This document shows, one piece after another, positions 8,501 to 17,905 of a DNA stretch of 64,000 nucleotides (position 1 is the first letter of the stretch; each line of letters starts with the position of its first letter). Source of the stretch: Streptomyces atriruber (GTDB lineage Bacteria > Actinomycetota > Actinomycetes > Streptomycetales > Streptomycetaceae); NCBI RefSeq assembly GCF_001418325.1, contig NZ_LIPN01000124.1:1-64000 (forward strand). Reading direction: 5' to 3'. The notes beneath the pieces were generated by a model that did no database searches, had not been told where the DNA came from, and worked only from the letters and a program-made list of their open reading frames with translations. Both the position numbers and the translations under genes were made by a program.

Positions 8501-10370
8501 AGGCCGCCACCGCGGCCTCCTGCTGCGCGTAGAAGATGTCGATGTCGACCTCCTCGCCGCCGACGGTCTGGGTGTCCCACGGCCTGCTCCGGAGCAGTGT
8601 GTACAGGGTCTCGCTGCGCAACGTCTCCAGATGTGTGCGCAGCCGGTCGTCGTCCGGCATCCCCGCGATGCGTGGTGCCAACCGCTCGCGGATGGCCCGC
8701 AGTTGATCCAACAGTGCTTCGAGGTCGGCTTCCCGGTCGAGCGGCTGCTCCGCGGCCTCGGTGATGCTCTGCTCGATGACGTCCTTGATGGCGACGGTCT
8801 CCCCGTCCCCTTCCGTGGCGACCATGGCGTTCCAGGCGCGGCTCTTGTGCCGGTACTGGAGCATCGACATGGCTGCCTCGTGGCGGACGAAGTCCGCGTC
8901 CCGGAAGGGGCGTCCGCGCCAGGTGCCTGCGAGCGTACGGGCGAGCGAGATCGCCGATGCCAGGCCGCTGTTGAGGCCGCGGCCCGGCCAGAAGTGGATG
9001 GCGTTGGCGGCGTCGCCGAGCAGGAAGCCGTACGTTCCCGGTGTGGTGGCGGTCGCGGGGTGCAGGCGGGCGGTGAACCTGGGGCGCTGCACCATGTCCA
9101 GGCGGAACGCGGTGACCGCGGTCAGGTCCTCCTCGGCCACGCCGAACAGCGTGAGACCCTCCCGCACCCGCTTCCACAAGGCCGAGCCCTTGATCAGCGC
9201 GGGCAGGAACAGGGTGCTGTGGGTGTCGCACAGGAAATCGCCGTCCGGGCCGCGGTTCATCACGCAGGGGCGGGAGGCGATGCACTCCTCGAAGACCTGT
9301 CGGACGGGGTCGATCCCCACCACCTCCCGCGCCTCGCTGTCGGTGAGGCGCATGTTGAGGAAGCCCTCGCCGCGGAGCGAGTTCAGCAGGAACCGGTTCT
9401 GTGCCACGGTGAGGAGCACGGACATGGGGTCGGTGAGTTCGGAGGTGACCTTCAGTCCGAGGACGACGTCCTGCAAGTGCTCGCCGTCGAGGGAGTAAAT
9501 GGAGGAATCGGCCCGGCCGAACTTCGCCGTGAAGTGCTCCCGGGTCCGCGACCGGCCCCCCTCGCAGATGGCCAGGACGTGTCCGGCCGACGCCACCGCC
9601 CGGTGCTCGCCGGGGTCGAACCGCTCGGGGACCAGGCGGATCCGGTCCGGCTTCTGGCCCGCCAGGTCCAGGAGGACGTCCTCGACCCGGGCGATGCGGA
9701 TGTTGCGCGGCGCGTGGCCGTCCACCGAGTCCGGTCCCGCCGGCCACATCTCGCTGAACGAACCTTCCTGGAAGAGCCGTTCCCGCACTTCCCCGGGCAG
9801 CGCCAGGTACTGGCGGCTCTGGACCGTGACGACCTGTTGGCGGCGGACGTTGCCCTGCTTCTCGTCCTTCCACACCACCCGGCCCCCGTCGCGGGTCCAG
9901 CGCCCCTCGTACACCGTGACGCACACCCGCTGCCCGAGCAGCGATTCGAGCTGCAGAGCGAAGGCGAGGCCGACCGGCCCACCACCCGAGACGGTGACCT
10001 CGAGGACCGGGCCCGGTTCCTGTGTCGACGGCGGTGCGAGTGCCTCCAGGACGGACAGGTCAAGGATGGTCTCCATGGGGTCGGCCGCTTCGAAGCCGAA
10101 GGTCTCCTCGCCGATGGTGAACAGATCACCGGGTCGCAGCACGTGCGAGGTCGCGCGCTCCCCGTTCACCACCGTCCCGTTGGCGCTTCCCCTGTCGTAG
10201 AGGACGAACCCGTGCCCCTCCCGGCGAACCTCCGCGTGCAGCCGCGAGATGCTCGCGTCGGAGATCACCACGCTGTTCCCGCTCCTCCGGCCGAAGGTGA
10301 GCGGCTTGCTCCCGATCGCGAACCTCTGCCCGGCCAATGCTCCCCGGCGGCCGACAATCTCTGGAGGCAT
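8499..10370 (-). CDS. FHA domain-FAD monooxygenase-like fusion protein
   Basis: 623 aa. Residues about 5-95 form a forkhead-associated domain (FGRRSGNSVVISDASISRLHAEV, then DRGSANGTVVNG), which binds phosphothreonine peptides. From about residue 122 a Rossmann FAD fold starts (TVSGGGPVGLAFALQLE). Near residue 455 is the second FAD motif GDAANAIHFWPGRGLNSGL of group A flavoprotein monooxygenases. The C-terminal 130 residues are helical and unassigned. The fusion suggests a flavoprotein tethered to Ser/Thr kinase signalling; substrate unknown. No kinase gene is adjacent. The stop codon touches the degenerate ALDH-tail copy A, so the gene end lies at a possible recombination junction. The ribosome site is weak (CGGAG about nine bases upstream). 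Confidence 0.85.
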   Translation of the reverse strand: MPPEIVGRRGALAGQRFAIGSKPLTFGRRSGNSVVISDASISRLHAEVRREGHGFVLYDRGSANGTVVNGERATSHVLRPGDLFTIGEETFGFEAADPMETILDLSVLEALAPPSTQEPGPVLEVTVSGGGPVGLAFALQLESLLGQRVCVTVYEGRWTRDGGRVVWKDEKQGNVRRQQVVTVQSRQYLALPGEVRERLFQEGSFSEMWPAGPDSVDGHAPRNIRIARVEDVLLDLAGQKPDRIRLVPERFDPGEHRAVASAGHVLAICEGGRSRTREHFTAKFGRADSSIYSLDGEHLQDVVLGLKVTSELTDPMSVLLTVAQNRFLLNSLRGEGFLNMRLTDSEAREVVGIDPVRQVFEECIASRPCVMNRGPDGDFLCDTHSTLFLPALIKGSALWKRVREGLTLFGVAEEDLTAVTAFRLDMVQRPRFTARLHPATATTPGTYGFLLGDAANAIHFWPGRGLNSGLASAISLARTLAGTWRGRPFRDADFVRHEAAMSMLQYRHKSRAWNAMVATEGDGETVAIKDVIEQSITEAAEQPLDREADLEALLDQLRAIRERLAPRIAGMPDDDRLRTHLETLRSETLYTLLRSRPWDTQTVGGEEVDIDIFYAQQEAAVAA

Positions 10371-10667
10371 CTCCCCACTCCGATCCCGTGCACTCCCCGG
10401 GCCGCGACGTCCACGCTGCCCGCCATGGGCCTTGAGAGACGCTCGCGGCCTTCCCCTGTTGGTTCAGTACACACGGAGGTACGAGACGAATCGCGCAAGC
10501 GTTCAGGTGGAGGGCAAGTTGCGTGGTTCGGGGTCGGATCCGAGAGCAGGAGCGGGCCGACGTCGGCCGCTGGGGCCTCACCATCTGACGACCTCCAGGG
10601 GGCCCCACCGGCCTCCACCAGTAGGACCCCCGCCGGTGGCCTCAGGGCAGAGGAACCACCAGAGGCG

Positions 10668-11222
10668 TCAGCTCCGGAGAACCACCAGGGTGATGCCCGC
10701 CGCTACGGCGCCGAGCGCCACGGCGGCGACGCCGTGCACGAGGCGGTGTGCGCGCAGTACGGGAAGGAACCGATCGGCCGCGAGCTTGCCGGGTCCGGTC
10801 AGTGCCAGGCTCGCGGCGGCGACGAGGAGCAGCAGCTCGAACTCGATGCCGGTGGGGCTGAAGAAACCGCCACCCCACTTCACGGCGATCACGTTGAGCA
10901 TGATGCCCACGATGCCCGCCCCGGCGAGCGGGGTGAGCAGACCGGTCACGAGGCCCAGGCCGCACAGGGTCTCGGTGAGCCCGGCGACCACCGCCATGGT
11001 CTGTGCGGCCGAGTAGCCGTTGCTCGCGAAGAAGTCCGCGGTGCCGTCGAGGCCGCCCCCGCCGAACCAGCCGAAGAGCTTCTGGGCTCCGTGCGCGGCC
11101 ATGGTCAGGCCGACCGCCCAGCGCAGCAGCAGGAGCCCGGCGCTACTGCCGGACCGGGAGGTCGTGGTGAGGGAGGCGGCGTCGTTCAGGGATGTGGTGC
11201 GCGTGCTGGTGAAAATGGACAT
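10668..11222 (-). CDS. DoxX family membrane protein
   Basis: 184 aa from ATG 11222, with AGGAGAG upstream; the longer frame upstream is not supported. About 35 polar N-terminal residues are followed by four hydrophobic helices with the family hallmark RWAVGLTMAAHGAQKLFGWFGGGG and GLTETLCGLGLVTGLLTPLAG. DoxX-like proteins are small quinone-related or stress-associated membrane proteins. An added hydrophobic C-terminal segment (HGVAAVALGAVAAGITLVVL) gives a fifth helix. It probably stands alone; the next gene upstream on the same strand is a small membrane protein 111 bp away. Confidence 0.85.
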   Translation of the reverse strand: MSIFTSTRTTSLNDAASLTTTSRSGSSAGLLLLRWAVGLTMAAHGAQKLFGWFGGGGLDGTADFFASNGYSAAQTMAVVAGLTETLCGLGLVTGLLTPLAGAGIVGIMLNVIAVKWGGGFFSPTGIEFELLLLVAAASLALTGPGKLAADRFLPVLRAHRLVHGVAAVALGAVAAGITLVVLRS

Positions 11223-11332
11223 GCGTCTCTCCTGTGAGTGAAGGCCGTACGTTCGGCTGCCGCCGAAGGCATGGCGAAGTCGCACCGACCGGCCTTGTCC
11301 GGCCCTGTCGGCTTGCGGGTGGAGAGACCCGT

Positions 11333-11770
11333 CTACGTTCTGATGATCTGGATTCTGTACAGGTCGACCGACGTCGTGTCCGATTGCGACGTGCCGGAAG
11401 GGGCCAGAGGGGCGCACGGCGGAGCCGGGGGTGTGGACGTCGACTTGGGGACGGGCGAGCCCGGCTGTTCGGGGCGCGGCACCATCGCACCGTGCGGATC
11501 CGTCGGCTGCCCGTCGTGACAGCCCCGGTCGTCGTCGGGGAAGTCCGCCGAGGGCATGGCGTAGGAGGCGGTCGCGGTGCGGACGGTCGCCGGTCCGTCG
11601 GACGCCGAATCCGTCGTCACCTGGATGCCGAACAGCGGGACGAGGAAGAGGAAGATCAGTGCGAGCAGCGCCGTGCGGACCGTGCGGTCATCCTGTGGCC
11701 GCATCAGTCGCGTCGTCGTGCTCCGGCCGCTGCGCGGACGGCGCGGGCCGCTCTGGTTCATGCCGGGCAC
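11333..11770 (-). CDS. Small single-pass membrane protein, unknown
   Basis: 145 aa. A basic N-terminus is followed by one strongly hydrophobic helix (TALLALIFLFLVPLFG, about 33-48) and a Pro/Ser/Thr-rich tail. The amino-acid pattern (charged start, one anchor, disordered exterior) is typical of small Streptomyces membrane proteins. No family was recognised. Codon position bias favours this frame. The next 260 bp upstream hold only a terminator and ALDH-tail copy B. Confidence 0.5.
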   Translation of the reverse strand: MPGMNQSGPRRPRSGRSTTTRLMRPQDDRTVRTALLALIFLFLVPLFGIQVTTDSASDGPATVRTATASYAMPSADFPDDDRGCHDGQPTDPHGAMVPRPEQPGSPVPKSTSTPPAPPCAPLAPSGTSQSDTTSVDLYRIQIIRT

Positions 11771-11984
11771 CCTACCCGTCTTGAACTTTCAAGTAAATCT
11801 CGGTGCTCCCGCGAGTGAGCACCAAACGACCGCGTCGGCACCGGACACCGGCCGACTCCACGATGAGTGCGCCGGACGTGCGGACGTGCTCCTTCTGGGC
11901 CTGCCGGTCCTGATGCTCGGCGGGCCCTTCCCTGTGCCCATCCCGCCGCAGTTCGCCGGGACCTGCTCCGAGCGGGCCGACAGG

Positions 11985-12026
11985 AAGGCGCCTGACCGGC
12001 AGAAGCCGAGCTCAGGCGCCTTTTTG
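11985..12026. terminator. Terminator attached to ALDH-tail copy B
   Basis: The arms AAGGCGCCTGA (11985-11995) and TCAGGCGCCTT (12012-12022) with an inner CCGGC/GCCG stem precede a T5 run. It lies directly beyond the stop codon of the ALDH-tail copy, and a closely related hairpin follows copy C at 44733-44770, so the hairpin belongs to the duplicated unit. Confidence 0.75.
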
Positions 12027-12031
12027 TGCCT

Positions 12032-12097
12032 CTAGAAGAAGCCGGGCTTCTTCGGTGAGTACGACACGAGAAGGTTTTTCATCTGCTGGTGGTACAC
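12032..12097 (-). repeat. ALDH 3'-end copy B
   Basis: On the minus strand it encodes [20 protein letters not shown] followed by TAG. Against copy C it matches 66 of 72 bases by eye over the segment from GTGCCTCTAG to GGTACAC. Two amino acids differ from the conserved ALDH end (Met for Thr, Pro for Leu), fitting a non-coding relic. No ALDH body is attached. It is the left boundary candidate of the 12-44.8 kb island. Confidence 0.8.
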
Positions 12098-12281
12098 GTG
12101 GAGGGGGCTTTGCCGTGGTGCCACCTGGCACAGGTAGGTCCTGGACGGGCGCAACCGAGCCGACGCCGATCACCAACCGGTTTTCGATCACATCGACCGG
12201 TACGGCGAGCCGGCGCCGTCGGCGACGAGTCGCATCCCGCGGCAGGAGAGCGAACGGCCGGTCACGCGTGGTGGCCCCAGG

Positions 12282-13793
12282 TCACTCGCCGAAGGATTGG
12301 CCGAAGCCCTGGCGAGCGCCATCGGTGAGGCCGATCGCCGAGGCGGTGTACTCCGTCGCGCCGATGGCGGTGATCGCGCCTTTCGCGGCGGGCAGGATGT
12401 CGATGCGGCCGTTGTGGGACTCGTCGTCGCCGCCGGAGCCCACGACGAGGTCGGCGCGGTTGTCGCCGTTCAGGTCGGTCAGCTTCACGGCGGAGCCGAA
12501 GAAGTCGTATGAGGAGGGCTTGCCCGGCATGCCGTCGGTGCCCTTGAAGTACGACGTCGCGCCCTTGCCGGAGACACCGCCCTTGCCGCCGAGGAGGGTG
12601 GTCACCTGGCCGGTGTGCTCCAGCTCGCCGAGGCTCTCGACGGAGGAGCCGACGGCGAGGTCCGCGTAGCCGTCGCCGCTGATGTCCCCGACGGAGACCG
12701 AGACGCCGAAGTAGTCGTCCTTCTCGCTGGAGTCCGGGACGCCGTCGGTCTCCTGGGTGATCACCTGGACGGGACGGGTCGACTGACCGGTCTTGCCGCC
12801 ATAGACGACGCTGACCTGACCGGAGTAGATCGGCTCGTCGTAGGTCCACTCCTTGCCGACGACGATGTCCGCGTGACCGTCCTTGTCGAGGTCGCCGACG
12901 GCGACATGGCCGTCGGTGGCGGACCGGTTCACCAGGAGCTTGCCGTCGGCACCGGTCAGGTTGCCGGTGCGGAGCAGGCCATTGTTCGTGCCCCGATGGA
13001 GTTCGATCCGGTCGACGGGGCCCGTGCGCCCTGCGAAGACCTGGATGACGAGATCGGTGATGCCGTCGCCTGTCACATCGCCAGAGTCGAGGGCGGTGTG
13101 AACGTACGTCTGACCGTCCTTGAGGCCGAGGTTGATCACGGACTTGGCCTTGCCGGTGGTGCGGCTGATCGGCCCGTACAGCACCTCGCCGCCCCGCCCG
13201 GTGCTGTAGTCGCCGGTCGCCAGGTCGGTCTTGCCGTCGCCGTTGAAGTCACCGGCCGCCAGTGAGGAGCCCCGGCGGACATCGGGTTCCGTGGGCGGGG
13301 TCTGCTTCACGGTCACGGCCCCGTGCTTCGTCAGCCCGTTCTTCCCGCCCCAGACGATGAAGGTCTGACCGGCGTTGCGGCGGTAGGTGGTGCCGAAGGT
13401 GATGTCCTCACCGCTCGCCGAGATCGCGAGGTCGGTGAAACCGTCGCCGTCGTAGTCGCCCGCGACGGACTGGGAGCCGAAGCGGTCATAGCCCTCGGTG
13501 ATGCCGGGGACGCCCGGGGTGTTCTGCGTGATGACCTGGCGCTTGGCCGCGTTCACACCCTTCTTGGAGCCGTACAGCACCGCCACGGCGCCGCCCTCCG
13601 CCTTCTCCCCGGAGCTGCCGTGCTCGTTGACGACGAGGTCCCGATAGCCATCGCCGTTGAAGTCGGGGACGGCCGGCGCGGCCTTGGTTGCCTTGACGGC
13701 CTGCGCCGGTGCGGCGACTGCGCCGGGCGCGAGGCCGCCCACCAGGCATGTGGAAACCACGGCGATGGCGGTGTACAGGGTGCGCTGACGCAC
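12282..13793 (-). CDS. Secreted FG-GAP/VCBS repeat protein
   Basis: 503 aa from GTG 13793; GGGAGAAG sits just upstream, which decides this start over the longer frame. A Sec signal peptide (about 1-32, ending GAVAA) is followed by seven FG-GAP repeats with Ca2+-binding DxNGDGxxDL loops (for example DFNGDGYRDLVV, DYDGDGFTDLAI, DVTGDGITDLVI, DISGDGYADLAV), predicted to form a seven-bladed beta-propeller like integrin alpha chains. There is no enzymatic domain. It is probably an extracellular binding protein; ligand unknown. It lies just inside the island boundary next to copy B. Confidence 0.9.
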   Translation of the reverse strand: MRQRTLYTAIAVVSTCLVGGLAPGAVAAPAQAVKATKAAPAVPDFNGDGYRDLVVNEHGSSGEKAEGGAVAVLYGSKKGVNAAKRQVITQNTPGVPGITEGYDRFGSQSVAGDYDGDGFTDLAISASGEDITFGTTYRRNAGQTFIVWGGKNGLTKHGAVTVKQTPPTEPDVRRGSSLAAGDFNGDGKTDLATGDYSTGRGGEVLYGPISRTTGKAKSVINLGLKDGQTYVHTALDSGDVTGDGITDLVIQVFAGRTGPVDRIELHRGTNNGLLRTGNLTGADGKLLVNRSATDGHVAVGDLDKDGHADIVVGKEWTYDEPIYSGQVSVVYGGKTGQSTRPVQVITQETDGVPDSSEKDDYFGVSVSVGDISGDGYADLAVGSSVESLGELEHTGQVTTLLGGKGGVSGKGATSYFKGTDGMPGKPSSYDFFGSAVKLTDLNGDNRADLVVGSGGDDESHNGRIDILPAAKGAITAIGATEYTASAIGLTDGARQGFGQSFGE

Positions 13794-14407
13794 GATCTTC
13801 TCCCACGGTGGATTCTGCTGTTGCTTCTGTGACTCGCCGAGGAGACCAGCGACCCGGCCCGGAGGTTGTACGAGACGGCGAAGGGCCTGGCACGACATCA
13901 CGACCACCGGCGTCGTGATCGGCCCCCCGCCCTTCACTAGCACCTGGTCAACCAGCACCACGAGGAACCGCCGGCCCTTCTGCGCACCTTGCGCCCGGAT
14001 GCACCTGTGGAGCTGGAGCGGTTGGTCAGTCGACTCTCGGCCAAGGCCCCCGCCGGGCCGACGTCATTTCTAAGATCTCGCTCTCCCCGAGCGAAGCCAC
14101 CGATGGTGCGGTCGTTCCCGTGTGTATGACCGCCCACGAGAACTGCCCTGCCTGCCCAGGACCACACCCGGCTCGGGAGGGCCCGGCCGTGGCGCGCCGC
14201 GGCGGGGGCATGACGCACTTGGCTGGACGCCGCGCAGGAGCTCGCCACAACCGGCCTCGGCCGGGCTGACGGGCCCATGTCCGGCAGCCGTTTGTGCCCG
14301 AATATCCCACTGTGGCCAGTGAGTCGGACGGTTAGCCTGACTCCACTCGCGCGGCCGGCCGGTGAGAACGGGGCGCGCGCCGACCGGGGAGCGGAAGGGG
14401 AGCACCT
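13794..14407. other. 614-bp gap without a convincing gene
   Basis: A coding-like stretch of about 44 codons on the plus strand (around 13950-14080, containing PVELERLVSRLSAKAPAGP) is open but has no start and breaks off; it may be a gene remnant. Nothing else was recognised. The methyltransferase ribosome site (GGAAGGGGAG) lies at the right end. Confidence 0.4.
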
Positions 14408-15454
14408 GTGGCGAACGAGGAAACCAGGAAAGCCGAGCAGGCGGCCCGAGGGCACGTGGCCCAGCTGGCCTTCGGGAACATGGTGGTCCAGACCCTGCGC
14501 GCCGCGACGCGGCTGAAGGTCTTCGACCTGATCGGCGACGAGGAACGTACGTCCGCCGAGGTGGCCGGGGCGGCCGGGGCCCAGCCGCAGGCCATGAACC
14601 GGCTGCTGCGGGCCCTGGCCGGCCTCGGCCTCCTCACCGAGCGGGCCCCGGGTTCCTTCGCGGCCACGCCCGCGGGCATCCTGCTCGACACGGGCCGCCC
14701 CGACTCCATGGCGGCCCTGGTGGGCATGCTCACCGACCCCGAGATCCTGCGCCCCTGGGAACTCCTGGAGCAGGGCATACGGACCGGTGCCAGTACGTTC
14801 GAGACGGTCTTCGGCAAGGACTTCTTCTCCTACATCAAGGAACGCCCGGAGCTGTCCGCGCAGTTCAACGCCGCGATGAGCCAGGGCACCGCGGCGACCG
14901 CCGCCGCGCTGCCGCACGCCTTCGACTTCGGTCGGTTCACGAAGGTCACCGACGTCGGCGGTGGCGACGGCACACTGCTGACCGCGGTGCTCCGCGCGCA
15001 TCCCGCCCTGAGCGGAGTCGTCTACGACTCGGAGGAGGGACTCGCCCAGGCCCCCGAGAAGCTGCGGGAGCACGACCTCACGAGTCGGTGCACCCTGGTG
15101 GCCGGGGACTTCTTCAAGTCGGTGCCCAAGGGGTCCGACGTCTATCTGATCAAGAGCGTGCTGCACGACTGGTCCGACGACCTGGCGGCGACCATCCTGA
15201 GCAACTGCCGCGAAGTGCTGCCTCCCGACGGGCGGGTGCTGATCGTGGATCCCGTGCTGCCCGAGGTCGTCGACCCGCGGACCGCAGGCCTCACCTACCT
15301 GAGCGATCTCCACATGCTCGTGGGCGCGGGTGGCCGGGAACGCACGCGCAAGGACTTCGAGGAACTGTGCGGCCGGGCGGGACTCACGATCGTGTCGGTA
15401 CGCCCGATCGACGAGGCCTACGGATTCGGCCTCATCGAGGCGAAGGCGGCGTAG
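14408..15454 (+). CDS. SAM-dependent O-methyltransferase (COMT/AcnMT class)
   Basis: 348 aa from GTG 14408 with GGAAGGGGAG upstream. The N-terminal winged-helix dimerisation domain (about 15-100; QPQAMNRLLRALAGLGLL) is followed by the Rossmann methyltransferase fold. SAM motif I is VGGGDG (about 183-188). The catalytic base motif LHDWSDD contains His253. This architecture is that of natural-product O-methyltransferases acting on phenolic hydroxyls. There are no biosynthetic genes directly beside it, so the substrate is unknown. It may be a stray tailoring gene within the island. Confidence 0.9.
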   Translation: MANEETRKAEQAARGHVAQLAFGNMVVQTLRAATRLKVFDLIGDEERTSAEVAGAAGAQPQAMNRLLRALAGLGLLTERAPGSFAATPAGILLDTGRPDSMAALVGMLTDPEILRPWELLEQGIRTGASTFETVFGKDFFSYIKERPELSAQFNAAMSQGTAATAAALPHAFDFGRFTKVTDVGGGDGTLLTAVLRAHPALSGVVYDSEEGLAQAPEKLREHDLTSRCTLVAGDFFKSVPKGSDVYLIKSVLHDWSDDLAATILSNCREVLPPDGRVLIVDPVLPEVVDPRTAGLTYLSDLHMLVGAGGRERTRKDFEELCGRAGLTIVSVRPIDEAYGFGLIEAKAA

Positions 15455-15858
15455 CCGGGCTCGTCCCACCCCGGGCCGACCGGGTCCGGGACGTCTCTCG
15501 TGACCACCGGCGGTACCCGACCCACGGTCTGTCCGCATCACCGTTCAACGTGTCGTCCGTGCCGCTGGGCGAGCCGCGCCGTTGGCACTGGTGGTCGCAG
15601 GCCGACTGGATCTGGCTGCCCCCCCACCACTGGGCCGAGAACATGACCCGGACCCTGGATCCCTGCGACTTCGCCTTTCGTGGCTGCCGTCGGTGGTTGG
15701 GCTGTTGGAACAGGGTGAGGTGGGTGCTCGCCGTCGTTGGATGAGCTGCGGGAGGAAACCGACCGCAGCCAGGCCGAGCCGGCCGGGTTCGAGGACCTGT
15801 CCCGGCCCCGTGGAGGGGATGATCAGGGGCGCAGCCCGTCGTCGGGCCGCGGGGACGG
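15455..15858. other. 400-bp gap with a possible transposon-accessory remnant
   Basis: On the plus strand near 15680-15810 two frames together read LPSVVGLLEQGEVGARRR and DELREETDRSQAEPAG. This resembles the start of the small coiled-coil proteins that accompany some Streptomyces insertion sequences. It has a frameshift and no flanking repeats. Low confidence; the rest of the gap has no signal. Confidence 0.3.
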
Positions 15859-16635
15859 TCAGACCGTCGGCGCGAATGCGGTGATGACGTCGACGAGTTC
15901 GGCCGGGGCTTCCAGCGGAATCAGGTGACCGGTGCGGGGGACGACCACGAAGTCGGAGTGGGAGAGATAGGGCACGAGGTTGTCGCGGAGCACGCCGACG
16001 GGCTCCACCTGGTCGTGTTCTCCGGCGACGACGAGAGCGGGCACGCCGACCATGCGCGTGTGTTCGGTGATGTCCTGCGCGATGCCGTGCAGCGGCCACT
16101 CGGTCCGGGCGGCATCGGTGATGGTCCGCGAGTCGGCCACGATCTGCGCCTTGACCGGCTCGGGCAGCTCGGTCGCGGTGAGGACGTGATCCCGTGCCCC
16201 GGCCACGGACTCGGCGGAGTCGTAGGCGTGCGCCAGGGCCTCCTGGTACTCGGGAGTGACCTGTGCGGCAGGCTTCGCCGGGCCGGAGCCGACGAGAACG
16301 ATGCCGCGCAGCCCGGCGGGCCGGGTGGCCGCGACCAGCTGTGCGACCTTTCCGCCCATCGAATGCCCCACCAGGACGTAGTCGGTGACGCCCGCGTCCG
16401 CGAGCACGGCGAGCGTGTCGTCGGCGAGCTGACCGAGTGTGTAGGGACCGGGCAGAGCGCTCGACCGGCTCCACCCGCGGAAGTCCATCGTGAGCACGTC
16501 ACGGCCCGCAAGGCGGTCGACGACGAGGTCCCAGGTGCGGGCGGAACCGCCCCAATAGTGCAGGAACACCAGAGTCGGTCCGGTCCCCGTCCGATGGTCG
16601 TAAGTGGGCAGTAGCGTCTGCTGCGTCGTGTCCAT
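15859..16635 (-). CDS. Alpha/beta-fold hydrolase
   Basis: 258 aa from ATG 16635 (GGAAGAG nine bases upstream). The fold is clear: oxyanion region LVFLHYWGGSARTW, nucleophile elbow GHSMGGKVAQL, the acid in VVAGEHDQVEP, and the histidine in TGHLIPLEAP. Its size and motifs fit the haloperoxidase/esterase-like single-domain hydrolases. It is divergent from an AraC regulator with a 112-bp gap, the usual layout for a regulator controlling its neighbour. Substrate unknown. Confidence 0.9.
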   Translation of the reverse strand: MDTTQQTLLPTYDHRTGTGPTLVFLHYWGGSARTWDLVVDRLAGRDVLTMDFRGWSRSSALPGPYTLGQLADDTLAVLADAGVTDYVLVGHSMGGKVAQLVAATRPAGLRGIVLVGSGPAKPAAQVTPEYQEALAHAYDSAESVAGARDHVLTATELPEPVKAQIVADSRTITDAARTEWPLHGIAQDITEHTRMVGVPALVVAGEHDQVEPVGVLRDNLVPYLSHSDFVVVPRTGHLIPLEAPAELVDVITAFAPTV

Positions 16636-16747
16636 GATGGCTCTTCCGGTCGATGCTCTGGGTTGTTTTCCCCGTGCATTCATTGAAACTTCTGCACCCG
16701 GACGGGGCATTGGCGTGACTGGTCGCCCGATGATGAAAACTGGACAC

Positions 16748-17575
16748 ATGAGCGTGATCCGGCAGATGACCTACCAGCCCGCGGGGCGTCCCGCCGCCTC
16801 GGTCGAGACGATGACGTTCGGCCGCCTTCGCGAGCTGAACGACGGCGGCACGCAGCGCGCCGACTTCCACGTCCTTGCCGTCATCGACGCCGGACCCGGC
16901 GCAGTCGCCGTCGATTTCCACCGCCACCCGCTCGAAGACCGGTCCGCGGTGTGGATTCCACCCGGCGCGGTGCACCGGTGGGATGACATCGCCGACGTGG
17001 CAGGGCACCTCGTGCTGTTCGTGCCGACCGCGCCGGTCACCCACGCCACCCGAGAACTGGCCGCCTCCTCTGACCCGGCCGGGCACTGGATCATCCCCGA
17101 CGCCGACTGGCCCTTCGTCGACACGGCGCGCAGCCATCTCCTCCTCGAAGCATCCGCCCCGCCCGGTGACTCCCGGACCGAGCTTCCCGAAATCCTGCTC
17201 TCCGCGCTCATCACCCGGCTGCAACCGCCGCATGCCGAAGCGCGGCTCGCCCCTCAGGTGTTCCGGTTGTTCCGCTCCAGCGTCGAAGCGCACTTCCGGC
17301 AGCACCACGACGCCGGCTACTACGCCCGTGCGCTGGGATACGCGCCCCGCACCCTCTCACGAGCGGTGCAGCAGGCCACGGGCCGCACCGCGAAGGCGTA
17401 CATCGTCGAACGGATCACCCTGGAGGCCAAACGGCTCCTCGCACACGACCGCCTCACCGCCGCCCGCTGCGCCGACCTGCTCGGCTTCCCCGACGCATCC
17501 GCCTTCTCGGTGTTCTTCCACAAGGCAACAGGCAAACGCCCGGGCGCATGGCAGGCGACGGTGGTCACCGAGTGA
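16748..17575 (+). CDS. AraC family transcriptional regulator
   Basis: 275 aa from ATG 16748. The N-terminal cupin-like sensor (FHVLAVIDAGPGAVAVDFHRHPLEDRSAVWIPPGAVHRWDD) is followed by a C-terminal double helix-turn-helix (YYARALGYAPRTLSRAVQQATGRTAKAYIVERITLEAKRLL, then LGFPDASAFSVFFHKATGKRPGAW). It has the usual length and order for AraC regulators that sense a small molecule. It is divergent from the alpha/beta hydrolase gene, its most likely target. Confidence 0.92.
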   Translation: MSVIRQMTYQPAGRPAASVETMTFGRLRELNDGGTQRADFHVLAVIDAGPGAVAVDFHRHPLEDRSAVWIPPGAVHRWDDIADVAGHLVLFVPTAPVTHATRELAASSDPAGHWIIPDADWPFVDTARSHLLLEASAPPGDSRTELPEILLSALITRLQPPHAEARLAPQVFRLFRSSVEAHFRQHHDAGYYARALGYAPRTLSRAVQQATGRTAKAYIVERITLEAKRLLAHDRLTAARCADLLGFPDASAFSVFFHKATGKRPGAWQATVVTE

Positions 17576-17639
17576 GGAGGCACCCACACGAACACGCACA
17601 TCTATGCGCATGTGCGTCACAAGCCGTGAACACCGGCCG

Positions 17640-17905
17640 CCCGTGCTCGCCTCTCTATCCACCTACACTTCACGCCGCCCGACTCGCCTTGGCTGAACCG
17701 GGTGGAACGGTGGTTCGCCGAGCTCACACAGAAGAACTTCAAGCTCGGCGTCAACCGCCGGGTCCAGGCCCTCGAACACGACATCCGGTCCCGGCCGGCC
17801 GACTGGAACGAGCTACCCGGGAACGTTCGTCCGGACGAAGACCGCCGACGAAATCCTCGACACAGTGACTGCCTGCTGCCGACGAATCTCCGGCTCAGAT
17901 CACGG
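17640..17905 (+). pseudogene. IS630-type transposase C-terminal remnant
   Basis: Fragments in two frames give HLHFTPPDSPWLNRVERWFAELTQK, then FVRTKTADEILDTVTACCRRISGSDH. This is the end of IS630-family transposases, including the last catalytic acid (VERW/F region). The 5' half is missing and at least one frameshift near 17820 separates the two parts. No terminal inverted repeats were found. It is inactive debris inside the island. Confidence 0.75.

Noticed and set aside
8487-11237. 916-codon plus-strand frame opposite the FHA-flavoprotein and DoxX genes
   Set aside because: The minus-strand proteins have clear FHA, FAD and DoxX motifs; the plus-strand translation is low-complexity without domains.
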